DNA from: Candidatus Planktophila limnetica
GTDB lineage: Bacteria; Actinomycetota; Actinomycetes; Nanopelagicales; Nanopelagicaceae
Direction: 5' to 3'
Assembly: GCA_029979485.1 (NCBI GenBank)
Contig: JAPOHK010000045.1
Span: 1-7,218, forward strand
Length of the DNA: 7,218 bases
The translations under genes were made by a program, and so were the position numbers. A model generated the notes under the pieces. The model was not told the DNA's origin, searched no databases, and saw only the letters and a list, made by a program, of their open reading frames with translations. Numbering within the stretch: position 1 is the first letter of the stretch; every line of letters starts with the position of its first letter. Shown here piece by piece: positions 1 to 6,509 of the stretch.

Positions 1-847
1 TAACACAACCGCATCTGCATCAGAAGCAACTAACCGCGTGAAGTCTCCAAACTTCTTCCGTTTCCACGGCGATGCCGCACAGTGGTCTGGTGGTGTTGGT
101 GAAATTGCTTACAAGCAACTTGGATACAAGAAAGTTGCAATCATTGCTGATGACTACTCATTCCCTTACGCAAATGCTGGTGGCTTCGCTACTGGTTTCT
201 GTAAGGCCGGCGGAACAATTGTTGGTGCACAATGGCCAGCACTTGGTACAAAGGATTACTCATCACAAATCGCAGCTCTTCCAAAGGATGTAGATGCAAT
301 TTATGCAGGACTTGGTGGAGCTGACGCAGTTCAGTTCTTGAAGCAAGCTGTTCAGTTCGGTCTGAAGAAGCCATTGATCGGTGGAGCAATCCTCGTTGAT
401 GGAACAGTTCTTGGATCTAAGGCTGACATTGGCGATGCCGCACTTAACACAATTGGTGGCGGACCAGTTCCTGATGACTCATACACATCACCTGAATACG
501 ACAAGTTCAAGGCACAGCTCGCTGCAGCTGGCACTGGACCAAACATCTTCAGCGTTGTTGGATTCATGAGCGATAAGTCAATGTTGCTCGGTCTCGTACA
601 AGTAAAGGGCGACCTTTCAAACGGACAAGCTGCATACCGCAAGGCTCTATCTAACTTGAAGTGGAATACACCAACAGGTCCACTTTCAATGGATAAGAAC
701 CGCAACGCAATTGTTTCTAACTTCATCTATCAGGTAATTTCTGATGGCAAGGGTGGATTCAAGACCAAGTCACTTAAGCGCCAAGATAAGGTCGCTCAAG
801 GAACTAAGGTCTTTGGTCGCGTTAACTCTTGCGCGGACGTTAAGTAA
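1..847 (+). CDS. LIV/HAAT-type ABC transporter substrate-binding protein, 5'-truncated
   Basis: This is the C-terminal part of an extracytoplasmic type I periplasmic-binding protein (Peripla_BP_6, LivJ-like), which captures a solute outside the membrane and delivers it to an ABC permease. The frame is open from base 2, giving 281 residues; family members are usually about 400, so roughly 120 residues including the export signal lie upstream. A GTG at 38 is internal. Visible family features are the PNFFR segment near the start, the KKVAIIADDY strand, and the DVDAIYAGLGGADAVQFLKQ strand-helix unit. Two cysteines, in GFCKAGG and five residues from the C terminus, could form a disulfide. Codon use is strongly biased (Lys AAG 24 to AAA 1; Phe almost all TTC), unlike the next gene, which suggests very high expression. 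The stop lies 6 nt before livG with no terminator, so the two are co-transcribed. Family is firm. The ligand is unknown: branched-chain amino acids are the default, but the downstream sugar-type enzymes point to a polyol or sugar derivative. Confidence 0.88.
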   Translation, partial: NTTASASEATNRVKSPNFFRFHGDAAQWSGGVGEIAYKQLGYKKVAIIADDYSFPYANAGGFATGFCKAGGTIVGAQWPALGTKDYSSQIAALPKDVDAIYAGLGGADAVQFLKQAVQFGLKKPLIGGAILVDGTVLGSKADIGDAALNTIGGGPVPDDSYTSPEYDKFKAQLAAAGTGPNIFSVVGFMSDKSMLLGLVQVKGDLSNGQAAYRKALSNLKWNTPTGPLSMDKNRNAIVSNFIYQVISDGKGGFKTKSLKRQDKVAQGTKVFGRVNSCADVK

Positions 848-853
848 ACAAAC

Positions 854-1627
854 ATGTCAACAACCACTAAAGCAAGTACTCACGCTCTATCACTGAGCGG
901 TGTTTCACGTAACTTTGGTGGTATTCGCGCCGTGGCTGACATCAGCTTTGATGTCAGCCACGGAAAGCGATTAACAATTATTGGAACAAATGGCGCAGGA
1001 AAATCAACACTCTTCAATTTAATTACCGGTGTCTATCCACTGAGCAGTGGATCCATATCCGTTTTTGGGCAAGATGTTTCTAAACAACCAGCACACAGCC
1101 GTGCCAAGTTAGGCATAGCTCGTACTTTCCAGACATCAAAGTTATTCCAGGGCCTTACTGTGCGCGAGAATCTTTATACATCACTGCGCCAGGCACTTGG
1201 AGAAAAGAAAATTAGCTGGCTTGCAAATCCTGCCGAATCTGATCGTTTACATAGCGAGAGCACATCAATTTTGGAAAAGGTAGATTTGCTTAAGAAAGCA
1301 GATGTATTAGTTTCAGATATTTCACACGGCGAATCTCGCCAACTAGAAGTTGCAATGGCGCTTGCTATGCGCCCAAAGATTTTAATGCTCGATGAACCTG
1401 CAGCTGGTATCAGCCCAACTGAGCGCGGTCGTCTTGTTGATCTACTTAAATCTTTAGATAAAGACATGACTTTAGTTTTGATTGAACACGATATGGCTGT
1501 TGCACTTGCGGTTGCAGATGATGTAATTGTGATGCACGACGGAACAATGTTTATGCAAGGTTCACCAGATGAAGTTCGTAATAGTTCTGCAGTACGTGAT
1601 CTTTACTTAGGGAGCAATCATGAGTGA
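854..1627 (+). CDS. livG: LIV/HAAT-type ABC transporter ATP-binding protein, LivG-like
   Basis: One of the two cytoplasmic ATPases that drive a branched-chain amino-acid-type (HAAT) importer. At 257 residues it has the usual LivG length. Walker A is GTNGAGKST at 44-52, the Q-loop glutamine is Q93 (TFQ), the signature is the variant ISHGES at 156-161, Walker B plus catalytic glutamate is ILMLDEP at 176-182, and the switch histidine is H212 (EHDMA). The insert between Q-loop and signature (about 110-150) is typical of LivG. The ATG at 854 sits 6 nt after the binding-protein stop and lacks a clear Shine-Dalgarno, so translation probably depends on ribosomes finishing the upstream gene. Lysine codons are split evenly (7 AAA, 7 AAG), unlike its neighbour. 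Codons for about residues 26-37 contain a perfect 15-bp inverted repeat (930-963). The 3' end overlaps livF by 8 nt. The transported substrate cannot be read from the ATPase. Confidence 0.9.
   Translation: MSTTTKASTHALSLSGVSRNFGGIRAVADISFDVSHGKRLTIIGTNGAGKSTLFNLITGVYPLSSGSISVFGQDVSKQPAHSRAKLGIARTFQTSKLFQGLTVRENLYTSLRQALGEKKISWLANPAESDRLHSESTSILEKVDLLKKADVLVSDISHGESRQLEVAMALAMRPKILMLDEPAAGISPTERGRLVDLLKSLDKDMTLVLIEHDMAVALAVADDVIVMHDGTMFMQGSPDEVRNSSAVRDLYLGSNHE
930..963 (+). repeat. Perfect 15-bp inverted repeat (hairpin) inside the start of livG
   Basis: Bases 930-944 are the exact reverse complement of 949-963, separated by the 4-nt loop GCTT. Nine of the fifteen pairs are G-C. The hairpin starts 83 nt after the stop of the binding-protein gene and lies wholly within livG codons. 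No T-run follows, so it is not a standard intrinsic terminator. By position it could act as a 3' stabiliser of the upstream binding-protein mRNA or as a brake on downstream translation. The structure is seen directly; the role is inferred. Confidence 0.7.
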
Positions 1628-2315
1628 CCTCATTATTTCTGGCGTAGAAGCTGGATACGGTCATGTGCGCGTACTTCATGGCGTTAACTTGAAAGTGTCT
1701 GACAAACCGGTTGCACTCATGGGCAGAAACGGAATGGGCAAAAGCACACTAGCTCAAGCAATCATGGGGTTAAATGCAACAACTGCTGGAACGATTACAT
1801 ATGGTGGTGTCACCCTTACCGGACTATCACCAACAAAAATTGCAAATGCTGGAATTGGTTATGTGCCTCAAGGTCGTCGGGTGTTTCCATCTCTGACTGT
1901 TGATGAGCACCTTCGAATCCTTGAAAAGCGCACAAGCAAGTGGACAGCTAAAAAAGTTTACGAACTTTTCCCACGTCTTGCAGAGCGCAAGAAAAATGGT
2001 GGCGCGATGCTATCTGGTGGAGAACAGCAGATGCTTGCAATTGGTCGTGCGCTCATGACTGATCCAACACTGCTACTGATGGATGAACCATCAGAAGGTT
2101 TAGCACCAGCAATTGTCGAGCACCTTGGAAATTCTCTTCGCGAACTCGTTTCCCAAGGACAGCGTGTATTGCTCATCGAACAAAACCTAAAGATTGCTTC
2201 AACACTCTGCGATGAAATCGTGATTCTTTCTAACGGTGAAATTCAAGCAACGGTTTCATCGAAGGAATTGCGCGCAAGCGCGGAGTTGCAGAACAAATAT
2301 CTCGGGGTCGCTTAA
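1620..2315 (+). CDS. livF: LIV/HAAT-type ABC transporter ATP-binding protein, LivF-like
   Basis: The second cytoplasmic ATPase of the HAAT importer, expected to pair with the LivG-like protein. It is 231 residues long, normal for LivF. Walker A is GRNGMGKST at 35-43, the Q-loop is VPQGR at 82-86 with Q84, the signature is canonical LSGGEQQ at 131-137, and Walker B is LLLMDEP at 151-157. The switch position is Q188 in LIEQNL; glutamine there in place of histidine is usual in LivF and separates it from LivG. The ATG at 1620 overlaps the end of livG by 8 nt and is preceded by a good Shine-Dalgarno (AGGGAG, 1609-1614, 5-nt spacing), so it can recruit its own ribosomes. No permease gene follows: the next gene, 21 nt away, is an oxidoreductase, so the membrane subunits must lie upstream of the window or elsewhere. 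Confidence 0.9.
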   Translation: MSDLIISGVEAGYGHVRVLHGVNLKVSDKPVALMGRNGMGKSTLAQAIMGLNATTAGTITYGGVTLTGLSPTKIANAGIGYVPQGRRVFPSLTVDEHLRILEKRTSKWTAKKVYELFPRLAERKKNGGAMLSGGEQQMLAIGRALMTDPTLLLMDEPSEGLAPAIVEHLGNSLRELVSQGQRVLLIEQNLKIASTLCDEIVILSNGEIQATVSSKELRASAELQNKYLGVA

Positions 2316-2336
2316 AAAGAAAAAGGAGTCAGAAAA

Positions 2337-3503
2337 ATGTCAAAGACTTTGCGTGTTGCAATGATTGGCTATGGCTTCATGGGAAAAGTGCACTCACATG
2401 CATGGAGAAGCGTTAATCACTTCTTCCCTGATGCCCCACAAGTAGAAATGACAGTTATCTGCGGTCGAAGTAAAGATGCACTTGAAGCTGCGCGCGTTAC
2501 TTTTGGTTGGAATGAAGCAGAAACTGATTGGAAGAAAGTTATTGCTCGTAGCGATATCGATGTAATTGATATCTGTACTGCAGGCGATACTCACGAAGAA
2601 ATTGCAATTGCTGCCCTAAAAGCCGGCAAGCATGTAATTTGTGAAAAGCCTCTTGCCAATAATGGCAAGGAAGCCAAGGCCATGGCAGATGCAGCAGCTG
2701 ATGCTGAAAAGAATGGAACCAAATCAATGGTTGCATTTAACTATCGCCGCGTTCCAGCCCTTGCTGTTGCAAAACAATTTATTGAAAGCGGAAAGCTTGG
2801 AACAATTTTCCACGTACGCGCTAATTACTTGCAGGATTGGATTATCGATCCAGAGTTCCCATTGGTCTGGCGCCTTGATAAGAAGACTGCAGGCTCTGGT
2901 GCACTGGGAGATATTGCAGCCCACATCATTGATGCCTCATATTTCTTAACTGGTTCGAAGATCACATCTGTGAGTGGACAGCTAAAGACTTTCATTAAGG
3001 AGCGTCCACTACCAGCGGCTTACACAGGATTAACTGCTGGAACATCATCTGGTCGTGGACAAGTAACTGTCGATGACACTGCTGTATTTACCGCCAACTT
3101 TGAAAATGGCGCAATCGGAACATTTGAAGCAACTCGTTTTGCAGCAGGTCGCAAGAATGCGATGTCTATCGAAGTAAATGGTTCAAAGGGAAGCTTGTAC
3201 TTTAACTTTGAAGATATGAATGAGTTGCTATTTCACGATCACACAACAGCGTCATCTGAAGCAGGATTTAGAAAGATTCTGACTACAGATGGCGCACAAC
3301 CATACGTCGCAGCGTGGTGGCCACCGGGGCACATCATTGGTTACGAACATACATTTACTCATGAGGTTTATGACTTCATAGTTGCAATTGATAAGAACTC
3401 AAACCCATCTCCTTCGTTTGCTGACGGCTTGTACGTTCAGCAAGTTCTTGATGCGGTTGAAGCAAGTGCAGAAAATAAATCACAACTCACTAACGTGAAA
3501 TAG
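2337..3503 (+). CDS. Gfo/Idh/MocA family NAD(P)-dependent oxidoreductase
   Basis: A cytoplasmic dehydrogenase of the glucose-fructose oxidoreductase / inositol dehydrogenase family, which oxidises or reduces a hydroxyl on sugars, inositols or glycosides with NAD(P). Its 388 residues are a full family length. The N-terminal Rossmann domain (about 1-125) shows the GYGFMG dinucleotide loop at 11-16 and the EKP motif at 103-105, whose K104 is the usual active-site lysine. The C-terminal alpha/beta domain carries the GDIAAHIID segment at 191-199, with D192 and H196 matching the catalytic Asp/His pair. The start is set by AAGGAG at 2323-2328, 8 nt before the ATG. It lies 21 nt after livF and 12 nt before the TIM-barrel gene, so transport and both enzymes look co-transcribed. 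This oxidoreductase/TIM-barrel pair is, to my recollection, conserved in many Actinobacteria without an assigned substrate. Candidates are an inositol or 3-keto-glycoside route; I give no specific name. Confidence 0.88.
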   Translation: MSKTLRVAMIGYGFMGKVHSHAWRSVNHFFPDAPQVEMTVICGRSKDALEAARVTFGWNEAETDWKKVIARSDIDVIDICTAGDTHEEIAIAALKAGKHVICEKPLANNGKEAKAMADAAADAEKNGTKSMVAFNYRRVPALAVAKQFIESGKLGTIFHVRANYLQDWIIDPEFPLVWRLDKKTAGSGALGDIAAHIIDASYFLTGSKITSVSGQLKTFIKERPLPAAYTGLTAGTSSGRGQVTVDDTAVFTANFENGAIGTFEATRFAAGRKNAMSIEVNGSKGSLYFNFEDMNELLFHDHTTASSEAGFRKILTTDGAQPYVAAWWPPGHIIGYEHTFTHEVYDFIVAIDKNSNPSPSFADGLYVQQVLDAVEASAENKSQLTNVK

Positions 3504-3515
3504 AAGGAGAAGAAA

Positions 3516-4523
3516 ATGCCACGTCCAGTAACGCTCTTCACCGGTCAATGGGCTGATCTGCCATTTGAAGAAATGTGCCGACTCGCCTCTTCATGGGGAT
3601 ATGACGGATTAGAAATTGCATGTTGGGGCGATCACTTTGAAGTAGATCGCGCACTTAACGAGCCTGGTTACATCGAAGGCCGTCACGCAATCTTGAAAAA
3701 GTACAACCTCAAAGTATTTGCAATCTCAAATCACCTTGTAGGGCAAGCAGTATGCGATCACCCAATTGATGAACGCCACAAGGGAATTCTGCCTTCACGT
3801 TTGTGGGGCGATGGAGATCCTGAAGGTGTACGCCAACGTTGCGCAAATGAAATGAAAGATACTGCGCGCGCAGCTGCAAAACTCGGAGTTAAAGTTGTTG
3901 TCGGCTTTACCGGCTCTTCAATTTGGCACACAGTTGCAATGTTTCCACCAGTACCACCAGCAATGATTGATGCTGGTTATAAAGACTTTGGAGATCGCTG
4001 GAATCCAATTCTTGATGTCTTTGATGAAGTCGGAGTTAAGTTCGCACACGAAGTACATCCATCTGAAATTGCTTACGACTACTGGACAACTGTTCGTACT
4101 CTTGAAGCGATTAAGCACCGTCCAGCATTTGGATTGAACTTTGATCCAAGCCACTTCATTTGGCAAGATCTTGATCCTGTTGGATTCTTATGGGATTTCA
4201 AAGATCGCATTTATCACGTGGACTGCAAAGAGTCCGTTAAACAACTAAACGGTCGTAATGGTCGCTTAGGTTCTCATCTTCCATGGGCAGATCAACGACG
4301 CGGATGGGACTTCGTGTCAGTTGGTCATGGTGATGTTCCATGGGAAGCATGTTTCCGCATGCTCAATGCAATCGGTTACAACGGTCCAATCTCAGTTGAA
4401 TGGGAAGACGCTGGAATGGATCGTTTAATTGGTGGACCTGAATCACTGGAGTTCATTCGCAAGATGTGCGCGATTGAGCCACCAGCTGCATCATTTGATG
4501 CCGCCTTCTCCTCGGGAAACTAA
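3516..4523 (+). CDS. Sugar phosphate isomerase/epimerase family TIM-barrel protein
   Basis: A 335-residue cytoplasmic TIM-barrel protein of the xylose-isomerase-like / AP-endonuclease-2 fold, a group including sugar isomerases, 3-epimerases, inosose dehydratases and 3-keto-glycoside eliminases. Likely divalent-metal ligands at the strand ends are E179 with H181 (AHEVHPSE), D210 and H213 (LNFDPSHF), H234 and D236 (YHVDCKE), and E295 (SVEWEDAG). The N-terminal [13 protein letters not shown] stretch (29-41) and the [10 protein letters not shown] segment (271-280) are also typical of this subgroup. A strong Shine-Dalgarno, AAGGAG at 3504-3509, lies 6 nt before the ATG. It is the last gene of its operon, with a hairpin terminator 18 nt after its stop. 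It most likely works on the product of the upstream oxidoreductase. Fold and metal site are well supported. Whether it isomerises, epimerises, dehydrates or eliminates cannot be told from sequence, and no phosphate substrate should be assumed from the family name. Confidence 0.87.
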   Translation: MPRPVTLFTGQWADLPFEEMCRLASSWGYDGLEIACWGDHFEVDRALNEPGYIEGRHAILKKYNLKVFAISNHLVGQAVCDHPIDERHKGILPSRLWGDGDPEGVRQRCANEMKDTARAAAKLGVKVVVGFTGSSIWHTVAMFPPVPPAMIDAGYKDFGDRWNPILDVFDEVGVKFAHEVHPSEIAYDYWTTVRTLEAIKHRPAFGLNFDPSHFIWQDLDPVGFLWDFKDRIYHVDCKESVKQLNGRNGRLGSHLPWADQRRGWDFVSVGHGDVPWEACFRMLNAIGYNGPISVEWEDAGMDRLIGGPESLEFIRKMCAIEPPAASFDAAFSSGN

Positions 4524-4540
4524 TTTAAATACCAAATCAA

Positions 4541-4595
4541 CGCCCGCAGCACTCCTTCTACCTGTTCTTTAGGAGTGCGGCGGGCGATGATTTTT
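4541..4595 (+). terminator. Rho-independent terminator after the transporter/oxidoreductase operon
   Basis: Bases 4541-4555 pair with 4572-4586 over 15 positions with a single A/G mismatch, closing a 16-nt loop. A TTTTT run follows at 4591-4595. The stem can be lengthened at its base: AAATCA at 4534-4539 pairs with TGATTT at 4588-4593 after an A/A mismatch, though this uses part of the T-run. It begins 18 nt after the stop of the TIM-barrel gene and separates two same-strand operons. On the minus strand the flank is only mildly T-rich, so two-way activity is possible but weakly supported. Confidence 0.88.
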
Positions 4596-4602
4596 CTACA
4601 CC

Positions 4603-4615
4603 TATTATTTATACA
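4603..4615 (+). promoter_or_regulatory. Candidate -10 element for a leaderless mobA transcript
   Basis: TATTAT at 4603-4608 matches the TATAAT consensus at five of six positions. Six bases later comes the A of the mobA ATG (4615), the usual spacing from a -10 to the transcription start. No Shine-Dalgarno precedes the ATG, which fits a leaderless mRNA, common in Actinobacteria. The expected -35 region falls in the GC-rich right arm of the terminator and has no TTGACA-like hexamer. The element is therefore supported by the -10 match and spacing only. Confidence 0.5.
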
Positions 4616-5160
4616 TGAAATCACAAACGTGGAGCGCCATTGTTTTATCTGGCGGTACCAATAAACGTTTTGGTTCAGATAAGTCCGCAGCACTGTTGCA
4701 TGGCGTTTCACTTTTAGATCACGTACTTAGTTTCATTCCGAAACAGGTCAAAATAGTCATCGTCGGTAAAGATGTCTTTGAAGAACCGCCACTAGGTGGT
4801 CCAGTTGCCGGTATTGCTCGGGGATTACAGGAAATTGATACCGAATTCGTTGCAATTGCAGCAGTTGATATGCCCTATGGTCCGGTACTTTTTCCAAAGT
4901 TGTTCTATTCAATTAAAAGTGATGCCGCAATGCCCATAGATAAAGATGGCTTTAAACAACCACTATGTGGAATCTATCGCCGTGATGCTCTCTTATCTGC
5001 CATTGAAAAACTAGGTAACCCGCATGGCCAATCAATGCGCGCCCTCTGTGAGTTGCTGGAAATTGATGAAGTGCAGGTAGATGCTCGTGCGCTGATAGAT
5101 ATTGATACGCCGCAGGATTTAATAAGTGCCCACTCCAGCCCTAGACTTACTGAATTATGA
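4615..5160 (+). CDS. mobA: Molybdenum cofactor guanylyltransferase MobA
   Basis: A cytoplasmic nucleotidyltransferase that joins GMP from GTP to Mo-molybdopterin, giving the guanine dinucleotide form used by DMSO-reductase-family enzymes. It has 181 residues, slightly short of the E. coli enzyme. The N-terminal nucleotide-binding signature is LSGGTNKRFGSDK at 11-23 with K23 in the conserved lysine position. GGPVAGI lies at 61-67, the metal-binding aspartate is D85 in AVDMP, QPLCGIYRRDAL spans 115-126, and DIDTPQDL (162-169) matches the usual NxNTPEDL tail. The double glycine in LSGG and the GSDK ending favour MobA over the cytidylyltransferase MocA, which usually has LAAG; a CTP-using enzyme is the main alternative. 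The ATG at 4615 has no Shine-Dalgarno and is probably leaderless. It heads the cofactor operon and overlaps moaC by 4 nt (ATGA). Confidence 0.85.
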   Translation: MKSQTWSAIVLSGGTNKRFGSDKSAALLHGVSLLDHVLSFIPKQVKIVIVGKDVFEEPPLGGPVAGIARGLQEIDTEFVAIAAVDMPYGPVLFPKLFYSIKSDAAMPIDKDGFKQPLCGIYRRDALLSAIEKLGNPHGQSMRALCELLEIDEVQVDARALIDIDTPQDLISAHSSPRLTEL

Positions 5161-5633
5161 GCGAGAAGAAATTGACCCATCTAGATGCTGATGGTCAATC
5201 ACATATGGTCGATGTCAGCAATCGCGATGTCACTGTGCGTACTGCAGAAGCGAGCGGACACGTAAAACTTTCTACAGAAGTAATCACAATGCTTCGCGAT
5301 AAGACAGTCCCCAAAGGTGATGTTTTAGCAACTGCGCGCATTGCAGGAATTATGGGAGCAAAGCGCACACCAGATTTGATTCCGCTCTGTCATCCAATTG
5401 CACTTCATTCAGTCACTGTTGAGTGCGAAATAGATAGTGCAGGTGTAGCAATTGTTGCAAAGGTAAAGACTGCAGATCGCACAGGCGTAGAGATGGAAGC
5501 ACTGACTGCTGTAAGTGTTGCAGCCCTAACAATTATTGACATGGTCAAAGCAGTTGATCCATCTGCAGCAATTTCGCATGTTCAGGTAGATAGCAAAGAT
5601 GGTGGGCGAAACGGATCGTGGAAGCGTCCGTGA
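5157..5633 (+). CDS. moaC: Cyclic pyranopterin monophosphate synthase MoaC
   Basis: With MoaA, MoaC carries out the first stage of molybdenum-cofactor synthesis, turning the MoaA product (3',8-cyclo-GTP) into cyclic pyranopterin monophosphate. Its 158 residues are full length. Family landmarks are HMVDVSNRD at 16-24, PKGDVL at 52-57 with the active-site lysine K53, LIPLCHP at 74-80 with C78 and H79, TGVEMEALTAVSVAALT at 109-125, and DMVKAVD at 128-134 with D128 and K131 matching the catalytic Asp/Lys pair of E. coli MoaC. The C-terminal KDGGRNG corresponds to the usual KxGGKSG-like end. The ATG overlaps the mobA stop (ATGA, 5157-5160). There is no convincing Shine-Dalgarno, so translation is probably coupled to mobA. 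Nothing appears missing or altered. Confidence 0.95.
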   Translation: MSEKKLTHLDADGQSHMVDVSNRDVTVRTAEASGHVKLSTEVITMLRDKTVPKGDVLATARIAGIMGAKRTPDLIPLCHPIALHSVTVECEIDSAGVAIVAKVKTADRTGVEMEALTAVSVAALTIIDMVKAVDPSAAISHVQVDSKDGGRNGSWKRP

Positions 5634-6103
5634 AAGCTGCAATCATTACTGCAAGCGCACGTGCATCGGCTGGAATATATGAAGACACAAGTGGTGAAAT
5701 TCTAAAAACTGGTTTACAAGCTTTGGGTTATGAAGTTTCCGATGTTGTAATTGTCCCTGATGACGTGAAGCAAATATCAGATGCGATTACGAACGCTCTA
5801 TCAGCACAAGTAGATCTAATTGTCACAACAGGTGGCACCGGTATTTCTCCAACGGATGTCACACCTGAGGCAACAGCTCCGCACATACAAAAATTATTAC
5901 CCGGAATCCCAGAAGCGCTACGTGCATATTCACGTGAGAAAGTTCCAACAGCAGATCTTTCCCGCGGACTGGCAGGCACTAATTCATCAACGTTGATTCT
6001 TAACCTGCCTGGATCTCCTGGGGCCGCAAAAGATGGTTTAGTAATTATCGAACGCCTAGCCGGACATATTCACGAGCAATTGCGCGGCAAAGACCATGGA
6101 TAA
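5630..6103 (+). CDS. mog: Molybdopterin adenylyltransferase, Mog/MoaB family
   Basis: A cytoplasmic enzyme that adenylylates molybdopterin with ATP, preparing it for metal insertion by MoeA. With the start at 5630 it has 157 residues. The molybdopterin-binding fold shows the TTGGTG loop at 66-71, followed by SPTDVTPEA at 73-81 with D76 and E80. A GTNSSTLILNLPGSP segment at 116-130 is the family's second hallmark. I chose GTG at 5630 because it overlaps the moaC stop as GTGA, has GGAAG 5 nt upstream, and gives the usual MKAAIIT beginning. An in-frame GTG at 5618 would add four residues (MEAS). The 3' end overlaps moaE by 8 nt. Mog and MoaB are hard to separate by sequence, so the symbol is less sure than the function. 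Confidence 0.87.
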   Translation: MKAAIITASARASAGIYEDTSGEILKTGLQALGYEVSDVVIVPDDVKQISDAITNALSAQVDLIVTTGGTGISPTDVTPEATAPHIQKLLPGIPEALRAYSREKVPTADLSRGLAGTNSSTLILNLPGSPGAAKDGLVIIERLAGHIHEQLRGKDHG

Positions 6104-6509
6104 AGTTTTCGTGACCGACCAAGAAATTTCGGCAGCTCATCTTGCCTCTCTTGTCAGAAGTGATAAATCTGGGGCGGTTGTTAGCTTCAGTGGAGATGTT
6201 CGAAATCACGATGGCGGTAAAGATGTATTAACGCTTACATATGAAATTCATCCAAGTGCACAAGAAGTCCTCCAGAAAATCGTTTCTGAAGTGAGTGCGC
6301 GCTATGCAGTAAACGATGTAGCGGTCGCTCATCGTTATGGAGATATAGCAATCGGTGAGTGTGCATTTGCTGTCGCAGTCAGTGCCGATCACCGAGAAGC
6401 AGCCTTTGATGCGTGCAGCGCTCTCGTAAATGCCGTGAAAGAAAAATTGCCAATCTGGAAGCACCAAGTATTTGCAGATGGCAGCGATCAGTGGGTTAAC
6501 TTCGCATGA
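6096..6509 (+). CDS. moaE: Molybdopterin synthase catalytic (large) subunit MoaE
   Basis: MoaE dimerises and binds two MoaD sulfur carriers to convert cyclic pyranopterin monophosphate into molybdopterin. The 137 residues are near the normal length. Landmarks in order are VVSFSGDVR at 28-36, the YEIHPSAQ helix start at 49-56 (usually YExYxxMA), AHRYGDIAIGE at 78-88, SADHREAAFDAC at 96-107 and KEKLPIWKH at 115-123. K115 and K122 line up with the two active-site lysines of E. coli MoaE (119 and 126). The tail DQWVNF matches the conserved WV end. The ATG overlaps mog by 8 nt and no Shine-Dalgarno is visible. The partner gene moaD is not next to it, which is somewhat unusual, since MoaE cannot work without a thiocarboxylated MoaD. 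Confidence 0.93.
   Translation: MDKVFVTDQEISAAHLASLVRSDKSGAVVSFSGDVRNHDGGKDVLTLTYEIHPSAQEVLQKIVSEVSARYAVNDVAVAHRYGDIAIGECAFAVAVSADHREAAFDACSALVNAVKEKLPIWKHQVFADGSDQWVNFA

Noticed and set aside
38..40. GTG at 38 as the true start of the binding-protein gene.
   Set aside because: The frame continues open to the window edge and the homology-like segment before it belongs to the mature domain; the protein would lack its export signal and a third of its fold.
1035..1066. A second hairpin in livG (7-bp arms 1035-1041 and 1046-1052) followed by T5 at 1062-1066.
   Set aside because: The stem is short, the T-run starts 10 nt after it, and a 7-bp match is expected by chance at this length, so it is not a terminator.
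2652..2669. A 7-bp inverted repeat (CTTGCCA / TGGCAAG) in the oxidoreductase gene.
   Set aside because: A match of this size is expected about once by chance in the window, and it sits deep in a conserved coding region.
3862..3873. The 12-bp palindrome CTGCGCGCGCAG in the TIM-barrel gene.
   Set aside because: It encodes an ordinary Ala/Arg run and a 12-bp palindrome is expected by chance one or two times here; no operator context.
5618..5629. GTG at 5618 as the start of the mog gene.
   Set aside because: GTG at 5630 gives the usual family N terminus, a GTGA overlap with the moaC stop and a better-placed GGAAG.
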